From Bifidobacterium coryneforme (GTDB lineage Bacteria > Actinomycetota > Actinomycetes > Actinomycetales > Bifidobacteriaceae), in the NCBI RefSeq assembly GCF_000737865.1, contig NZ_CP007287.1, forward strand, positions 681,660 through 745,659: a DNA stretch of 64,000 nt, written 5' to 3'. Under the pieces are notes generated by a model. That model saw only the letters and a list, made by a program, of their open reading frames with translations. It was not told the DNA's origin and ran no database searches. Within the stretch, counting starts at the first letter, position 1; each line of letters starts with the position of its first letter. This document shows, piece by piece, positions 56,883 through 64,000 of this stretch. Made by a program: the position numbers and the translations under genes.

Positions 56883-57725
56883 TCAGAGCACTTTGGAGAG
56901 GAAGGACTGAAGCCTGGGGCTCTGGGGGTTCCCGAAAATCTGTTCGGGTGTTCCCTCCTCCTCGATCACTCCTGCGTCAGTGAAGATGACCCGGGATGAG
57001 ACCTCCCTGGCGAATCCCATCTCATGGGTGACCAGGAGCATGGTCATGCCGCCCTCGGCCAGGGATCTGATGACTTCCAGCACGTCGCCCACCATTTCAG
57101 GGTCCAGTGCTGATGTGGCTTCATCGAAGAGCATGACGGCAGGATTCATGGCCAGGGCACGGGCGATGGCGACGCGCTGCTGCTGTCCGCCCGAAAGGTC
57201 GGTGGGGCGCGTATCGGCCTTCTCCTTGAGTCCCACAATCTCCAGGAGGTCCAGCGCCTGCTGGTAGGCGTCCTCCTTGGGGGTCTTGTGAATCATGCAA
57301 GGTGCCAGCATGATGTTCTCCGCCACGCTCATATTGGGGAAGAGGTTGAAATGCTGGAAGACCATGCCCACATGCTCGCGGACCTTGTCGATGTTGGTCT
57401 TGGGGTCGGATAGATCCATGCCGTAGACGGTGACCGATCCGGAACTGGGCATCTCCAGGGCGTTGACGCACCTCAGAAGGGTGGACTTGCCGGCGCCGGA
57501 GGGGCCGATGATCGAAATGACCTCGCCCGACTTCACCTCCATGTCGATTCCCTTGAGCACTTCGGTATTCCCGTAGCGCTTGTGAAGGTCCTTGATTCTG
57601 ACGGCCACTCCGGTATTTCCCTGCTTGTCGCTCTGCTGGGTCTGACGGATTCGCCGGGTCAGCCGGCTGGTGTCCATGTCGGAATCCTCAAGCCCGCCAA
57701 TGGCCTGGTTCAGTGCCTGATTCAT
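56883..57725 (-). CDS. Amino acid ABC transporter, ATP-binding protein
   Basis: A 280-residue nucleotide-binding subunit. Walker [11 protein letters not shown]-loop FQHFNLF, signature [15 protein letters not shown], Walker [14 protein letters not shown] and the switch His in [10 protein letters not shown] are present. The first 35 residues are a polar extension with Gln and Arg. Its ATG overlaps the stop of the fused binding protein-permease gene (ATGA), so the two are translationally coupled and probably form one complete importer. The Ala in place of Pro in the D-loop region (EATSALDP) is seen in other members of this family. Confidence 0.93.
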   Translation of the reverse strand: MNQALNQAIGGLEDSDMDTSRLTRRIRQTQQSDKQGNTGVAVRIKDLHKRYGNTEVLKGIDMEVKSGEVISIIGPSGAGKSTLLRCVNALEMPSSGSVTVYGMDLSDPKTNIDKVREHVGMVFQHFNLFPNMSVAENIMLAPCMIHKTPKEDAYQQALDLLEIVGLKEKADTRPTDLSGGQQQRVAIARALAMNPAVMLFDEATSALDPEMVGDVLEVIRSLAEGGMTMLLVTHEMGFAREVSSRVIFTDAGVIEEEGTPEQIFGNPQSPRLQSFLSKVL

Positions 57726-59230
57726 CGGTTCATCCTCCTATCAAGGATATTGGCCAGCCATGTCAACAGGGTTATGGCCACGAAGTAGATGATGCCCACC
57801 ATGAAGAGGGTCTCGGTAACGCGGAAGTTGGCCGCGTATATCTGCTGGGCCTGGTAGAGCAGCTCGCCGAACCCGATGGCCAGGAGGAGCGAGGAGTCCT
57901 TCAGCATGATGACCAGCTGGTTGATGATGGACGGGGTGGCGATGCGAACAGCCTGGGGAAGGATGACCCTGCGAAGGGCCATGCGCCGGGTGAGCCCCAG
58001 GGACCGAGCCCCCTCCATTTGTCCGGTATCGACCGACTGGATGGCTCCTCGGACGATTTCCACCAGGTAGGCACCGGAATTCAGGGCAAGGGTCAGGGCA
58101 CCGGCAAGCCAGATGCTGATTTTATGGCCAATCAGCTGGGGAACACCCAGGTAGAAGAAGAAGGCCCAGACCAGGACGGGCGTACCCCGGAAAATCGCCA
58201 CATAGATCCGTGCTATCCAGGAGAGGATCTTGTTGGGGCTGATTCGCCACAGGCCCAGAACAACGCCGATCAGGAGGGCGATGACAAAGGCCATGGCCGT
58301 AATCAGCAGGGTGTTCTTCAGGCCGAGCATCAGGGAGGGGAAGGACTGGCGGACCAGGCCGAAGAAGCTGAGTTTAGGTGCTGCGGCTTTCTTTCCGGAG
58401 CCGCTCTGACCCAGGTACTGCTTGAGGAGCTTGTCATAGCTGCCGTCGGTCTTCATCTTGGCCAGACCCTCATTGAAGGCGGCCACGAAGTCCTGGTTCT
58501 CACCCTTGTTGACGGCCACTCCGTATGAACCGCCCGGTACCTTTTCGGTAACGGTCTTGAGCCCGTTGCCCTGGGTTATGCCATAGGCCAGGACGGGGTA
58601 ATCATCCACGACGGCCTGGGCGTTGCCAGACTTGACCATTTCGTACATGGTGGAAGACTGATCGACCGCCTTGATCGAGTAGCCGTACTTGTCTGCATTC
58701 CGCTTGGCGAAGGCTTCGCCCTCGCTGCCGGTCTTGACAGCGACAACCGCGCCCTTGAGGTCCTTGTATCCCTTGATCTCGTCGTTGCTCTTGGCAATGG
58801 CCATCTGTACGCCGGAATCGAAGTAGGGGTCCGTGAAATCATAGACCTGCTTGCGTTCCTCGGTAATGGTCATGCCGGCGATGACGGCGTCAGCCTGCTT
58901 GGAGGTCAAGGCTTGGAGGGCGGCATTGAAGCCCAGGGACTGGATTTCAACCTTGAACCCCTCCCGTTCGGCAATCTGCCGGATCAGGTCCATGTCGATA
59001 CCGACCAGTTCGCCTGTGGTGTCGCGGAACTCGAAGGGGGCGAACGTGGTGTCCGTGGCGATTCTGAAGGTCTTCCCCTCGACCGCCTGAGAGACGGTGG
59101 ACGCCTCTGCCGTCTCCCCGGTCGTCACCAGGGTTCCTGCCAGGGTGGCGGCACCCAACAGCAGCGACAGGAGGATCGCAACCCACCTGGGCAGGTTCAG
59201 GCTCCTGCCTTGATCATTCCTCAGAGACAT
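57722..59230 (-). CDS. Fused substrate-binding protein and permease of an amino acid ABC importer
   Basis: A 502-residue fusion. Residues 1-45 are a signal-anchor ([20 protein letters not shown]) with no lipobox. The binding domain (about 50-285) has [27 protein letters not shown] and [14 protein letters not shown] Gly/Lys linker leads to the permease (about 300-500) with the EAA loop [21 protein letters not shown]. Such fusions keep the binding protein tethered to the pore and occur in firmicutes and actinobacteria. ATG 59230 was chosen with AGGAAGGG nearby; ATG 59239 overlaps that site and is less likely. Substrate is probably glutamine or a basic/polar amino acid; that is inference. Confidence 0.9.
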   Translation of the reverse strand: MSLRNDQGRSLNLPRWVAILLSLLLGAATLAGTLVTTGETAEASTVSQAVEGKTFRIATDTTFAPFEFRDTTGELVGIDMDLIRQIAEREGFKVEIQSLGFNAALQALTSKQADAVIAGMTITEERKQVYDFTDPYFDSGVQMAIAKSNDEIKGYKDLKGAVVAVKTGSEGEAFAKRNADKYGYSIKAVDQSSTMYEMVKSGNAQAVVDDYPVLAYGITQGNGLKTVTEKVPGGSYGVAVNKGENQDFVAAFNEGLAKMKTDGSYDKLLKQYLGQSGSGKKAAAPKLSFFGLVRQSFPSLMLGLKNTLLITAMAFVIALLIGVVLGLWRISPNKILSWIARIYVAIFRGTPVLVWAFFFYLGVPQLIGHKISIWLAGALTLALNSGAYLVEIVRGAIQSVDTGQMEGARSLGLTRRMALRRVILPQAVRIATPSIINQLVIMLKDSSLLLAIGFGELLYQAQQIYAANFRVTETLFMVGIIYFVAITLLTWLANILDRRMNR

Positions 59231-59558
59231 CACGTGCATCCCTTCCTGACTGTACTGTGCCCCACAGGGGGCATGGATATGAAACGTGCGTTTCAAGACG
59301 TGCTGTACCGAATGGTACGCCCGGTAGGGGTTTCCGGGCTTGGCACGAGCTACATCAAGGCATATCTGTTCTGTTCACGCCTGTGAAGTAGAGCAATACT
59401 CTACTCGTCGATGGTTACGAACCGTTTAATTCGCGTATGGCGATACGATTTGCCATCGCTGCGGTCGGTCAGGCGCGCCTTGCCTGCCTGAGGTACCACC
59501 TATGCTGGAAGTAGCATCAGAGCAAACGAATCAGGTAAGCGTATGAGAGAGGTGCACC
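59231..59558. other. Divergent intergenic region (328 bp) between the importer and rarA
   Basis: It holds promoters for the second importer (minus) and rarA (plus). A short dyad GTAGAG-CAATA-CTCTAC lies at 59388-59404 and is a candidate operator. A weak TTGCCT / TATGCT pair (59480-59485, 59501-59506, 15-bp spacer) precedes rarA. No RNA gene is apparent. Confidence 0.45.
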
Positions 59559-60950
59559 ATGGTTGATGATCTGTTTCAGGCGGCAGATCCTCCGCAGGAT
59601 CACACCCTGCCCCTGGCTGTACGGATGCGTCCGACCAGACTTGACCAGGTGCTGGGCCAGGACAAGGTCATCGCCCCCGGCACACCTCTGGAACGTCTGG
59701 CCCGGGCTGATCCGGCCAATAAGCTGACTGCACCCAGCTCAATCATTCTCTTCGGTCCTCCCGGGGTCGGCAAGACCACCCTGGCATACATCGTGGCCGG
59801 TCAGTCCGGAAGGCATTTCGAAGAACTCTCCGCTGTCACATCCGGAGTCAGGGAGGTTCGTGACGTCATTGCCCGGGCCCACGAGCGACTCGTCACCAGT
59901 GGCCAGGAGACGGTCCTCTTCATCGATGAGGTCCATCGATTCTCCAAGTCCCAGCAGGATGCCTTGCTGCCGAGTGTTGAGAACCGGGATGTGACCCTGA
60001 TTGCCGCCACGACAGAGAATCCCAGTTTTTCCGTCATTGCGCCCCTGCTGTCACGTTCCGTGGTTGTCAAGTTGGAGGCCCTTGATGTGGAGGATGTCAA
60101 AACCCTGATCGAGCGAGCCCTGAAGGATGAGCGAGGACTCAAGAACCAGGTTCGCATGGATCCTGCGGCCCTGGATCAGATTGTCCGCTTCGCCGGGGGA
60201 GACGCCCGTCGATCGCTGACCATTCTGGAGGCGGCGGCCGGGGCTGTGACTCAGGACGGCCCCAGGGCGAAGGGGGCGAGGCGCCCCATTATCACCGCCG
60301 ACGTGGTCTCCTCGGTGATGGATGTGGCCACGGTCCGGTACGACAAAAAGGGTGATGACCATTACGACGTGGCTTCGGCCTTCATCAAGTCCATGCGAGG
60401 GTCTGATGTGGATGCCTCCCTGCACTATCTGGCCAGGATGCTGAGGGCGGGGGAGGATCCCCGTTTCATTGCCCGGCGGATTATGATCGCCTCGGCCGAG
60501 GAGGTCGGTATGGCCTCTCCCGAGGTGCTTCAGGTAACGGTGGCGGCGGCCCAGGCCGTAGCCATGGTGGGGATGCCCGAGGCCCGGCTGATTTTGGCTG
60601 AGGCGGTCGTTGCGGTCGCGACGGCCCCGAAATCAAACGCCACCTATATGGCCATCAACGATGCGCTTGCCGATGTTGATGCAGGCAGGACCGGTCCGGT
60701 TCCCCTGCACCTGCGCAATGCACCCACCAAACTGATGAAGCAGTTGGGCAACCACGAGGGTTACCAGTACGCCCATGATGCTCCGGGTGCCGTGGCGCCA
60801 CAGCAGTATATGCCGGACGATCTGGTAGGTCGTCGTTATTACCAGCCCAAGGACCGCGGGTATGAACACCAGCTTGGGCCTCGGCTGGAGGCCATCAGGC
60901 GGATACTGGATCAGGCTGATGGCTCACAGAGCGGGTCCGGTGACAGATAA
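59559..60950 (+). CDS. rarA: Replication-associated recombination protein A (MgsA/RarA)
   Basis: A 463-residue AAA+ ATPase acting at stalled replication forks. The P-loop FGPPGVGKTTLA, Walker B TVLFIDEVHRFSKSQQD, sensor 1 LIAATTENPSF and the Arg finger region SRSVVVKLEAL are clear. The C-terminal half (about 265-450) is the helical oligomerisation domain with DVDASLHYLARMLRAGEDP and MASPEVLQV. GAGAGGTG precedes the ATG. Length agrees with actinobacterial RarA. It lies downstream of a divergent importer with its own promoter. Confidence 0.95.
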   Translation: MVDDLFQAADPPQDHTLPLAVRMRPTRLDQVLGQDKVIAPGTPLERLARADPANKLTAPSSIILFGPPGVGKTTLAYIVAGQSGRHFEELSAVTSGVREVRDVIARAHERLVTSGQETVLFIDEVHRFSKSQQDALLPSVENRDVTLIAATTENPSFSVIAPLLSRSVVVKLEALDVEDVKTLIERALKDERGLKNQVRMDPAALDQIVRFAGGDARRSLTILEAAAGAVTQDGPRAKGARRPIITADVVSSVMDVATVRYDKKGDDHYDVASAFIKSMRGSDVDASLHYLARMLRAGEDPRFIARRIMIASAEEVGMASPEVLQVTVAAAQAVAMVGMPEARLILAEAVVAVATAPKSNATYMAINDALADVDAGRTGPVPLHLRNAPTKLMKQLGNHEGYQYAHDAPGAVAPQQYMPDDLVGRRYYQPKDRGYEHQLGPRLEAIRRILDQADGSQSGSGDR

Positions 60951-60996
60951 GTCGTGATGGATTTGCCTGCGAATCGAGGATGGGTGATCGCTGCCT

Positions 60997-61026
60997 AGGC
61001 AACCTGTTCTTCCTGGTTGCTTTCTC
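60997..61026 (+). terminator. rarA terminator
   Basis: AGGCAACC pairs with GGTTGCTT (one G-U) over a ten-base loop, and the T-rich TTTCTCT follows. Confidence 0.6.
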
Positions 61027-61095
61027 TGGCTGTGAGAACGGCATCGATGCCGGGTGAGAGTCCTTGTATCAGGTGACCTCTGCGGCAGATAAGGG

Positions 61096-61136
61096 AAAAG
61101 ACTGTGCCCGGACACAAAGAAGGAGCACAGCCTTTT
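61096..61136. terminator. Bidirectional terminator after the MarR gene
   Basis: GACTGTGC (61100-61107) and GCACAGCC (61125-61132) pair with one G-U. TTTTCC follows on both strands, serving the minus-strand MarR gene and read-through from rarA. Confidence 0.75.
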
Positions 61137-61153
61137 CCGTGGTTCGGTGGCCC

Positions 61154-61594
61154 TCACGCATCGGCTGTGAGGAGTCGGTTGTAAACGCAACGCAACTCCT
61201 TATACAAGCCCTCGGGATCGATCTGAGGATTCTCATCGAAGAGCTCTGCCCACCAACCGTTGATTGCCTTGATCCTGTCCTGGGCGATATCGGAGCCTTT
61301 TTCGGTCAAGGTGATGACATTCACCCTACGGTCGGAGGGGTTCTGCTCACGGCTCACCAGGCCCTGCTCAATCAAGGCCTTCAGGTCACGAGCCAGAAGG
61401 CTGGGGTCGACGCAGAGATCACGGGCGATCTGCCGCTGACTCAGTCCCGGGTGGTCATAGAGGTGTATGATCAGGTCGTTTTGCGTGCCCCTGATTCCGT
61501 TGCTCTTGATGTACCTGTTGATGTTGTTTCTTGAGTGCCGGTAAATGCCGGCAATGCAGCCACTGAGGTTGTGGTATTGCTTCTTCCTGAGCAT
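61154..61594 (-). CDS. MarR family transcriptional regulator
   Basis: A 146-residue winged-helix regulator. The DNA-binding part is LSQRQIARDLCVDPSLLARDLKALIEQGLV, ending with the wing SDRRVNVITLTEKG. The flanking helices for dimerisation are short but complete. AAAGG lies about ten bases before the ATG. The upstream region contains a run of ten G on this strand (61630-61639), 36 bases before the start codon. No adjacent target gene in the same direction is obvious; the divergent HAD phosphatase is a candidate. Ligand unknown. Confidence 0.87.
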   Translation of the reverse strand: MLRKKQYHNLSGCIAGIYRHSRNNINRYIKSNGIRGTQNDLIIHLYDHPGLSQRQIARDLCVDPSLLARDLKALIEQGLVSREQNPSDRRVNVITLTEKGSDIAQDRIKAINGWWAELFDENPQIDPEGLYKELRCVYNRLLTADA

Positions 61595-61933
61595 GGTTCA
61601 GTTGCCTTTCCCTAACCGATACGAACATGCCCCCCCCCCTCATGGGTATCATGCTGCCTTTCGTCTACTGCCGATGTTCCGACATGGCCAACCCCCCTGT
61701 TTTCCATGGCAAAACCGACAGAATAGCGACAATAGTACATACCGTGGAGTCTCGATGACAATAATCAAGTGATTGGCAAGTAATCTGACGAGCCCTACCG
61801 GAGATGTCAGGACTCGATTACCGGTGGACGTGCGGATTGCCAGGTCTGGGTTCAAGGGGAAAGATACCCTCGCTCCTGTCATTACTGCACGCTAGGGTTC
61901 ACTTCGTTCTGAGCCCTGGTCAGGAAGGTTGGT
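61595..61933. other. Divergent intergenic region (339 bp) with a 10-C tract
   Basis: Lies between the MarR regulator (minus) and the HAD phosphatase (plus). It contains an uninterrupted run of ten C at 61630-61639 and a shorter run of six near 61690. I see no convincing promoter pair or hairpin. Open frames crossing it look like chance. Confidence 0.5.
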
Positions 61934-62512
61934 ATGCGGGTACTGGATTTCGATGGCACCATCTATGACGGTGAGAGCCTGCTCGACTTCTACTTCTTCA
62001 CCCTGCGCCGGTACGGCAGCATGGTGAGGTTCGCCCCTGCCGCCTTGTACTACGCCATCAGGTACCGGCTCGGCAGGGTAACCCTGGAAGAGCTCGACAG
62101 GGCCATGCGCCGCATAGGCGGCAGGTATCTACAGCAGCTCACGTCCCGTCCCGATTTTGATATGGATCGATTGGTCAGCGAATTCTGGGACAGGAACATG
62201 AGCAAAATCATGGATTGGTACCGACCCCGTCAGGATGATGTCATCCTGACGGCGAGTTTCGATGTGGTGGCGGGAGAGGCGTGCCGCCGCCTGGGAGTGG
62301 GCCGATGCATCGGTTCGACACTCGATATGGAGACCCTGGAGGTCGGGTATCTCAACTTCGGTCCGGGCAAACCAGTTCATTTCATGGAAGCGGTCGGGGA
62401 CGGTGCACGGATTGACTCCTTCTACACCGACAGCGACTTCGATGCCCCGATGGTGCAGCTGGCCAGGAAGGCATACCTGGTTGAGAGGGGATGCGTGCAC
62501 CGCATCAAGTGA
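61934..62512 (+). CDS. HAD-superfamily IB phosphatase
   Basis: A 192-residue hydrolase of the phosphoserine-phosphatase-like HAD-IB group. Motif I is LDFDGTIYD with the nucleophile Asp at position 5 and the acid/base Asp two residues later. Motif II is the Thr/Ser of LTASFDVV, motif III the Lys of GKPVHF, and motif IV TDSDFDAPM. A helical cap lies between motifs I and II (about 17-90). GGAAGG is placed before the ATG. The substrate is not known. It converges on the oxidoreductase gene with a 17-bp gap. Confidence 0.87.
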   Translation: MRVLDFDGTIYDGESLLDFYFFTLRRYGSMVRFAPAALYYAIRYRLGRVTLEELDRAMRRIGGRYLQQLTSRPDFDMDRLVSEFWDRNMSKIMDWYRPRQDDVILTASFDVVAGEACRRLGVGRCIGSTLDMETLEVGYLNFGPGKPVHFMEAVGDGARIDSFYTDSDFDAPMVQLARKAYLVERGCVHRIK

Positions 62513-62529
62513 CCCTTCGGAACAAGGAA

Positions 62530-63576
62530 TCAGCCTTCGAATGGGTAGACCAGACCCCATTGCTGGCGAATCGAGTCCATCAGCTCCATGATGCGCAGGG
62601 TATCGTGGTGGGGCATCTCCGGGCACTCGGTCCGTCCGTCCAGGATGGCCTCGGCGGCGCTGGCCACCTCGTATTCGTATCCTGTCAGCTGATCTGGGAT
62701 TGGATAACTGCGGATCTTTTCGTGCGTATTGTCGTAGAGGTCCAGGGATTCCACGTTGTTGATGTTCCCGCACATGAGGTAGCCCTCGCTTCCCCATATG
62801 GAGCCGAAGCGGTCACTGTTCGAAACCATGGAACTGGTTGCCACCCCCATGGACCCGTCCTGGTAGAGCAGGGTCGTTGAATTCTGGCTGTCGACCCCTT
62901 CGGGGCTGCGTACCCAGTCTGTGGTGATTCGCTCGATGGGCCTGGGCCCCATGATCATGTCGATGAAGTTGAGCGGGTAGACGCCCACATCGAGTAGGGC
63001 GCCGCCGGCAAGAGCGGGGTCGGTCATGCGGGCTTTTCCTGTGGTCACATAGCCCAGATTGCCGGTGACCGTCTGCACGGTGCCCAGATCGCCGGATGAT
63101 ACGATGCGGTCGATGATGGATCGTGAAGGCATGTAACGGGTCCAGATGGCTTCGGTGCAGAGGAGTCCTGTCTTCTGCGAGGTCTCGATCACCTGCCTGG
63201 CCTGCTTGGCGTTGGCTGTGAACGACTTCTCAACCAGGACGTTCTTGCCGGCCTCCATGCAGGCTACGGCCTGTTCCGCGTGCAGATTATGGGGGGTGGC
63301 GATGTAGACCAGGTCGACTTCGGGGTCCTCCAGGAGTTCCTGGTACGAACCGTATGGGTGCTCGAAGCCATACTGGGCTGCGAAGGCTCCGGCGCGCTCG
63401 CGGTCCCGGGAGGCCACGGCGTAGGGGGCCACAAGTCGGCTGTAGCGCTCATCCTTGGTCATCATGACCAGTGTCCTGGCCAGGGAGTGGGCTATGCGGC
63501 CGGCCCCCAAAATAGCCACGTTGACGTGCCTTCCCTTTTGCTGGGCTTCCTGCCGCCTGCCGTTCAATCTACTCAT
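62530..63576 (-). CDS. Gfo/Idh/MocA family oxidoreductase
   Basis: A 348-residue NAD(P)-dependent oxidoreductase, usually acting on sugars or inositols. The N-terminal Rossmann motif is ILGAGRIAHSLART. The lysine of the conserved EKP motif is kept as EKSFTANAKQA, with Ser for Pro. The C-terminal half is the beta-sheet substrate domain. ACAAAGGAG is five to six bases before the ATG, overlapping the end of the Vsr gene, whose stop is two bases upstream, so the pair is one transcription unit. Substrate unknown; a GH109-like or trans-dihydrodiol-type role cannot be told apart here. Confidence 0.9.
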   Translation of the reverse strand: MSRLNGRRQEAQQKGRHVNVAILGAGRIAHSLARTLVMMTKDERYSRLVAPYAVASRDRERAGAFAAQYGFEHPYGSYQELLEDPEVDLVYIATPHNLHAEQAVACMEAGKNVLVEKSFTANAKQARQVIETSQKTGLLCTEAIWTRYMPSRSIIDRIVSSGDLGTVQTVTGNLGYVTTGKARMTDPALAGGALLDVGVYPLNFIDMIMGPRPIERITTDWVRSPEGVDSQNSTTLLYQDGSMGVATSSMVSNSDRFGSIWGSEGYLMCGNINNVESLDLYDNTHEKIRSYPIPDQLTGYEYEVASAAEAILDGRTECPEMPHHDTLRIMELMDSIRQQWGLVYPFEG

Positions 63577-63578
63577 CC

Positions 63579-64000
63579 TTACTCCTTTGTTTGGATTGGT
63601 GCTTTTATCGATTCGTCTTGGCGATCGGGGTCGATGATGGCCTGATACAGCTCGTCCAGGGTCTTATCGCGGTGGGTGGCATTCAACTGGCATTCCCATA
63701 CCGTGAAGACCCTCCATCCCATGGCACGCAGTTTGCTGCCCTGTTCCTGGTCCCGCTGACGGTTCCTTGTCAGCTTGGTGGTCCAGAATTCCACGTTCGA
63801 TTTAGGGATGGAGAATTTGGCGCAGCCCTCATGCATATGCCAGAAACAGCCGTTGACGAAGACCATGGCCCGCCACTTGGGCAGGACCACATCGGGGTGG
63901 CCCGGGTACCTTTTGTCGTTCTTGCGGAAGCGGAGTCCGCGGGCGAAGAGGTAGGACCGGACCAACCGTTCGATGGAGGTCTCCTTGCCCCTGATGCGGG
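63579..64000 (-). CDS. vsr: Very short patch repair endonuclease Vsr (cut by window edge)
   Basis: About 140 C-terminal codons are visible; the start is beyond the right edge. Vsr nicks T:G mismatches left by deamination of 5-methylcytosine in methylase target sites. The catalytic Asp is in HPDVVLPKWRA. Metal and active-site His/Cys are in VFVNGCFWHMHEGCAKF, and the family segments EFWTTKLTRNRQRD and GWRVFTVWECQL are intact. Vsr genes almost always sit next to a cytosine-5 methyltransferase, so such a gene and perhaps a restriction enzyme are expected just outside the window. Its stop is two bases before the oxidoreductase start. Confidence 0.93.
   Translation of the reverse strand, partial: RIRGKETSIERLVRSYLFARGLRFRKNDKRYPGHPDVVLPKWRAMVFVNGCFWHMHEGCAKFSIPKSNVEFWTTKLTRNRQRDQEQGSKLRAMGWRVFTVWECQLNATHRDKTLDELYQAIIDPDRQDESIKAPIQTKE

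Noticed and set aside
60951-61153. tRNA-like gene in the rarA-MarR gap
   Set aside because: Only two terminator hairpins are visible; no cloverleaf or TTCRANT loop.
1-64000. Insertion sequences, prophage or integrases
   Set aside because: No transposase, integrase, phage structural gene or flanking direct repeats were found; only the Vsr gene at the right edge hints at an acquired island.

Overview
The window looks like a stretch of an actinobacterial chromosome of moderately high GC (estimated by eye) and most probably belongs to Bifidobacterium. The case rests on gene content and order: cinA-clgR-DUF3046-recA-recX with a CGAAC-N4-GTTCG LexA box, sepH (DUF3071) beside DUF4193-dut-rel, a HrdB-like sigma factor with a long Lys/Ala-rich N-terminus, a GluABCD-type glutamate importer, and many apparently leaderless starts. 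The large RCC1-repeat surface protein at the left edge would suit an insect-associated lineage such as the B. asteroides group, but that placement is inference. No rRNA, tRNA, CRISPR array, prophage or insertion sequence was recognised. The only structural RNA seen is RNase P RNA.

Layout. 1-6 kb: the start of a Gln/Pro/Tyr-rich protein runs off the left edge. Next to it is a 1775-residue secreted, probably wall-anchored protein built from three copies of an InlB-type repeat plus a seven-bladed RCC1 propeller. 6-12 kb: aldo/keto reductase, a small alarmone synthetase, the tRNA-modification pair miaB-miaA, and a MerR regulator overlapping a zinc alcohol dehydrogenase. 12-21 kb: a Fic protein with a degenerate active site, then ftsK, pgsA, cinA, clgR, DUF3046, recA, recX and rnpB. 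21-33 kb: hpf, secA, trpD, a small membrane protein, plsC, a PASTA kinase overlapping or abutting a polyprenyl synthase, DUF4192, and the primary sigma factor, which starts at TTG. 33-46 kb: convergent parE/parC, a type I phosphodiesterase-like protein, sepH, DUF4193, dut, rel and a DUF349 protein. 46-61 kb: hisS-aspS, a four-gene glutamate-type ABC importer, a Ski2-like helicase, a second amino-acid importer with a fused binding protein-permease, and rarA. 61-64 kb: a MarR regulator with a 10-C tract upstream, a HAD phosphatase, a Gfo/Idh/MocA oxidoreductase, and a Vsr endonuclease cut by the right edge.

How the genes work together. MiaA and MiaB act one after the other on tRNA position A37. 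RecA, RecX, RarA, FtsK, the LexA box, ParC and ParE serve genome maintenance. Rel and the small synthetase give two sources of (p)ppGpp, and HPF would act in the same stationary-phase response. The PASTA kinase, polyprenyl synthase, SepH and FtsK point to wall growth and division. Two ABC importers handle polar amino acids.

The least ordinary items are the three-module RCC1 surface protein, the Fic protein whose catalytic motif and apparent inhibitory helix are both altered, the Vsr-oxidoreductase gene pair at the right edge, and the recurring pattern of a -10 box placed 6-8 nt before the start codon.
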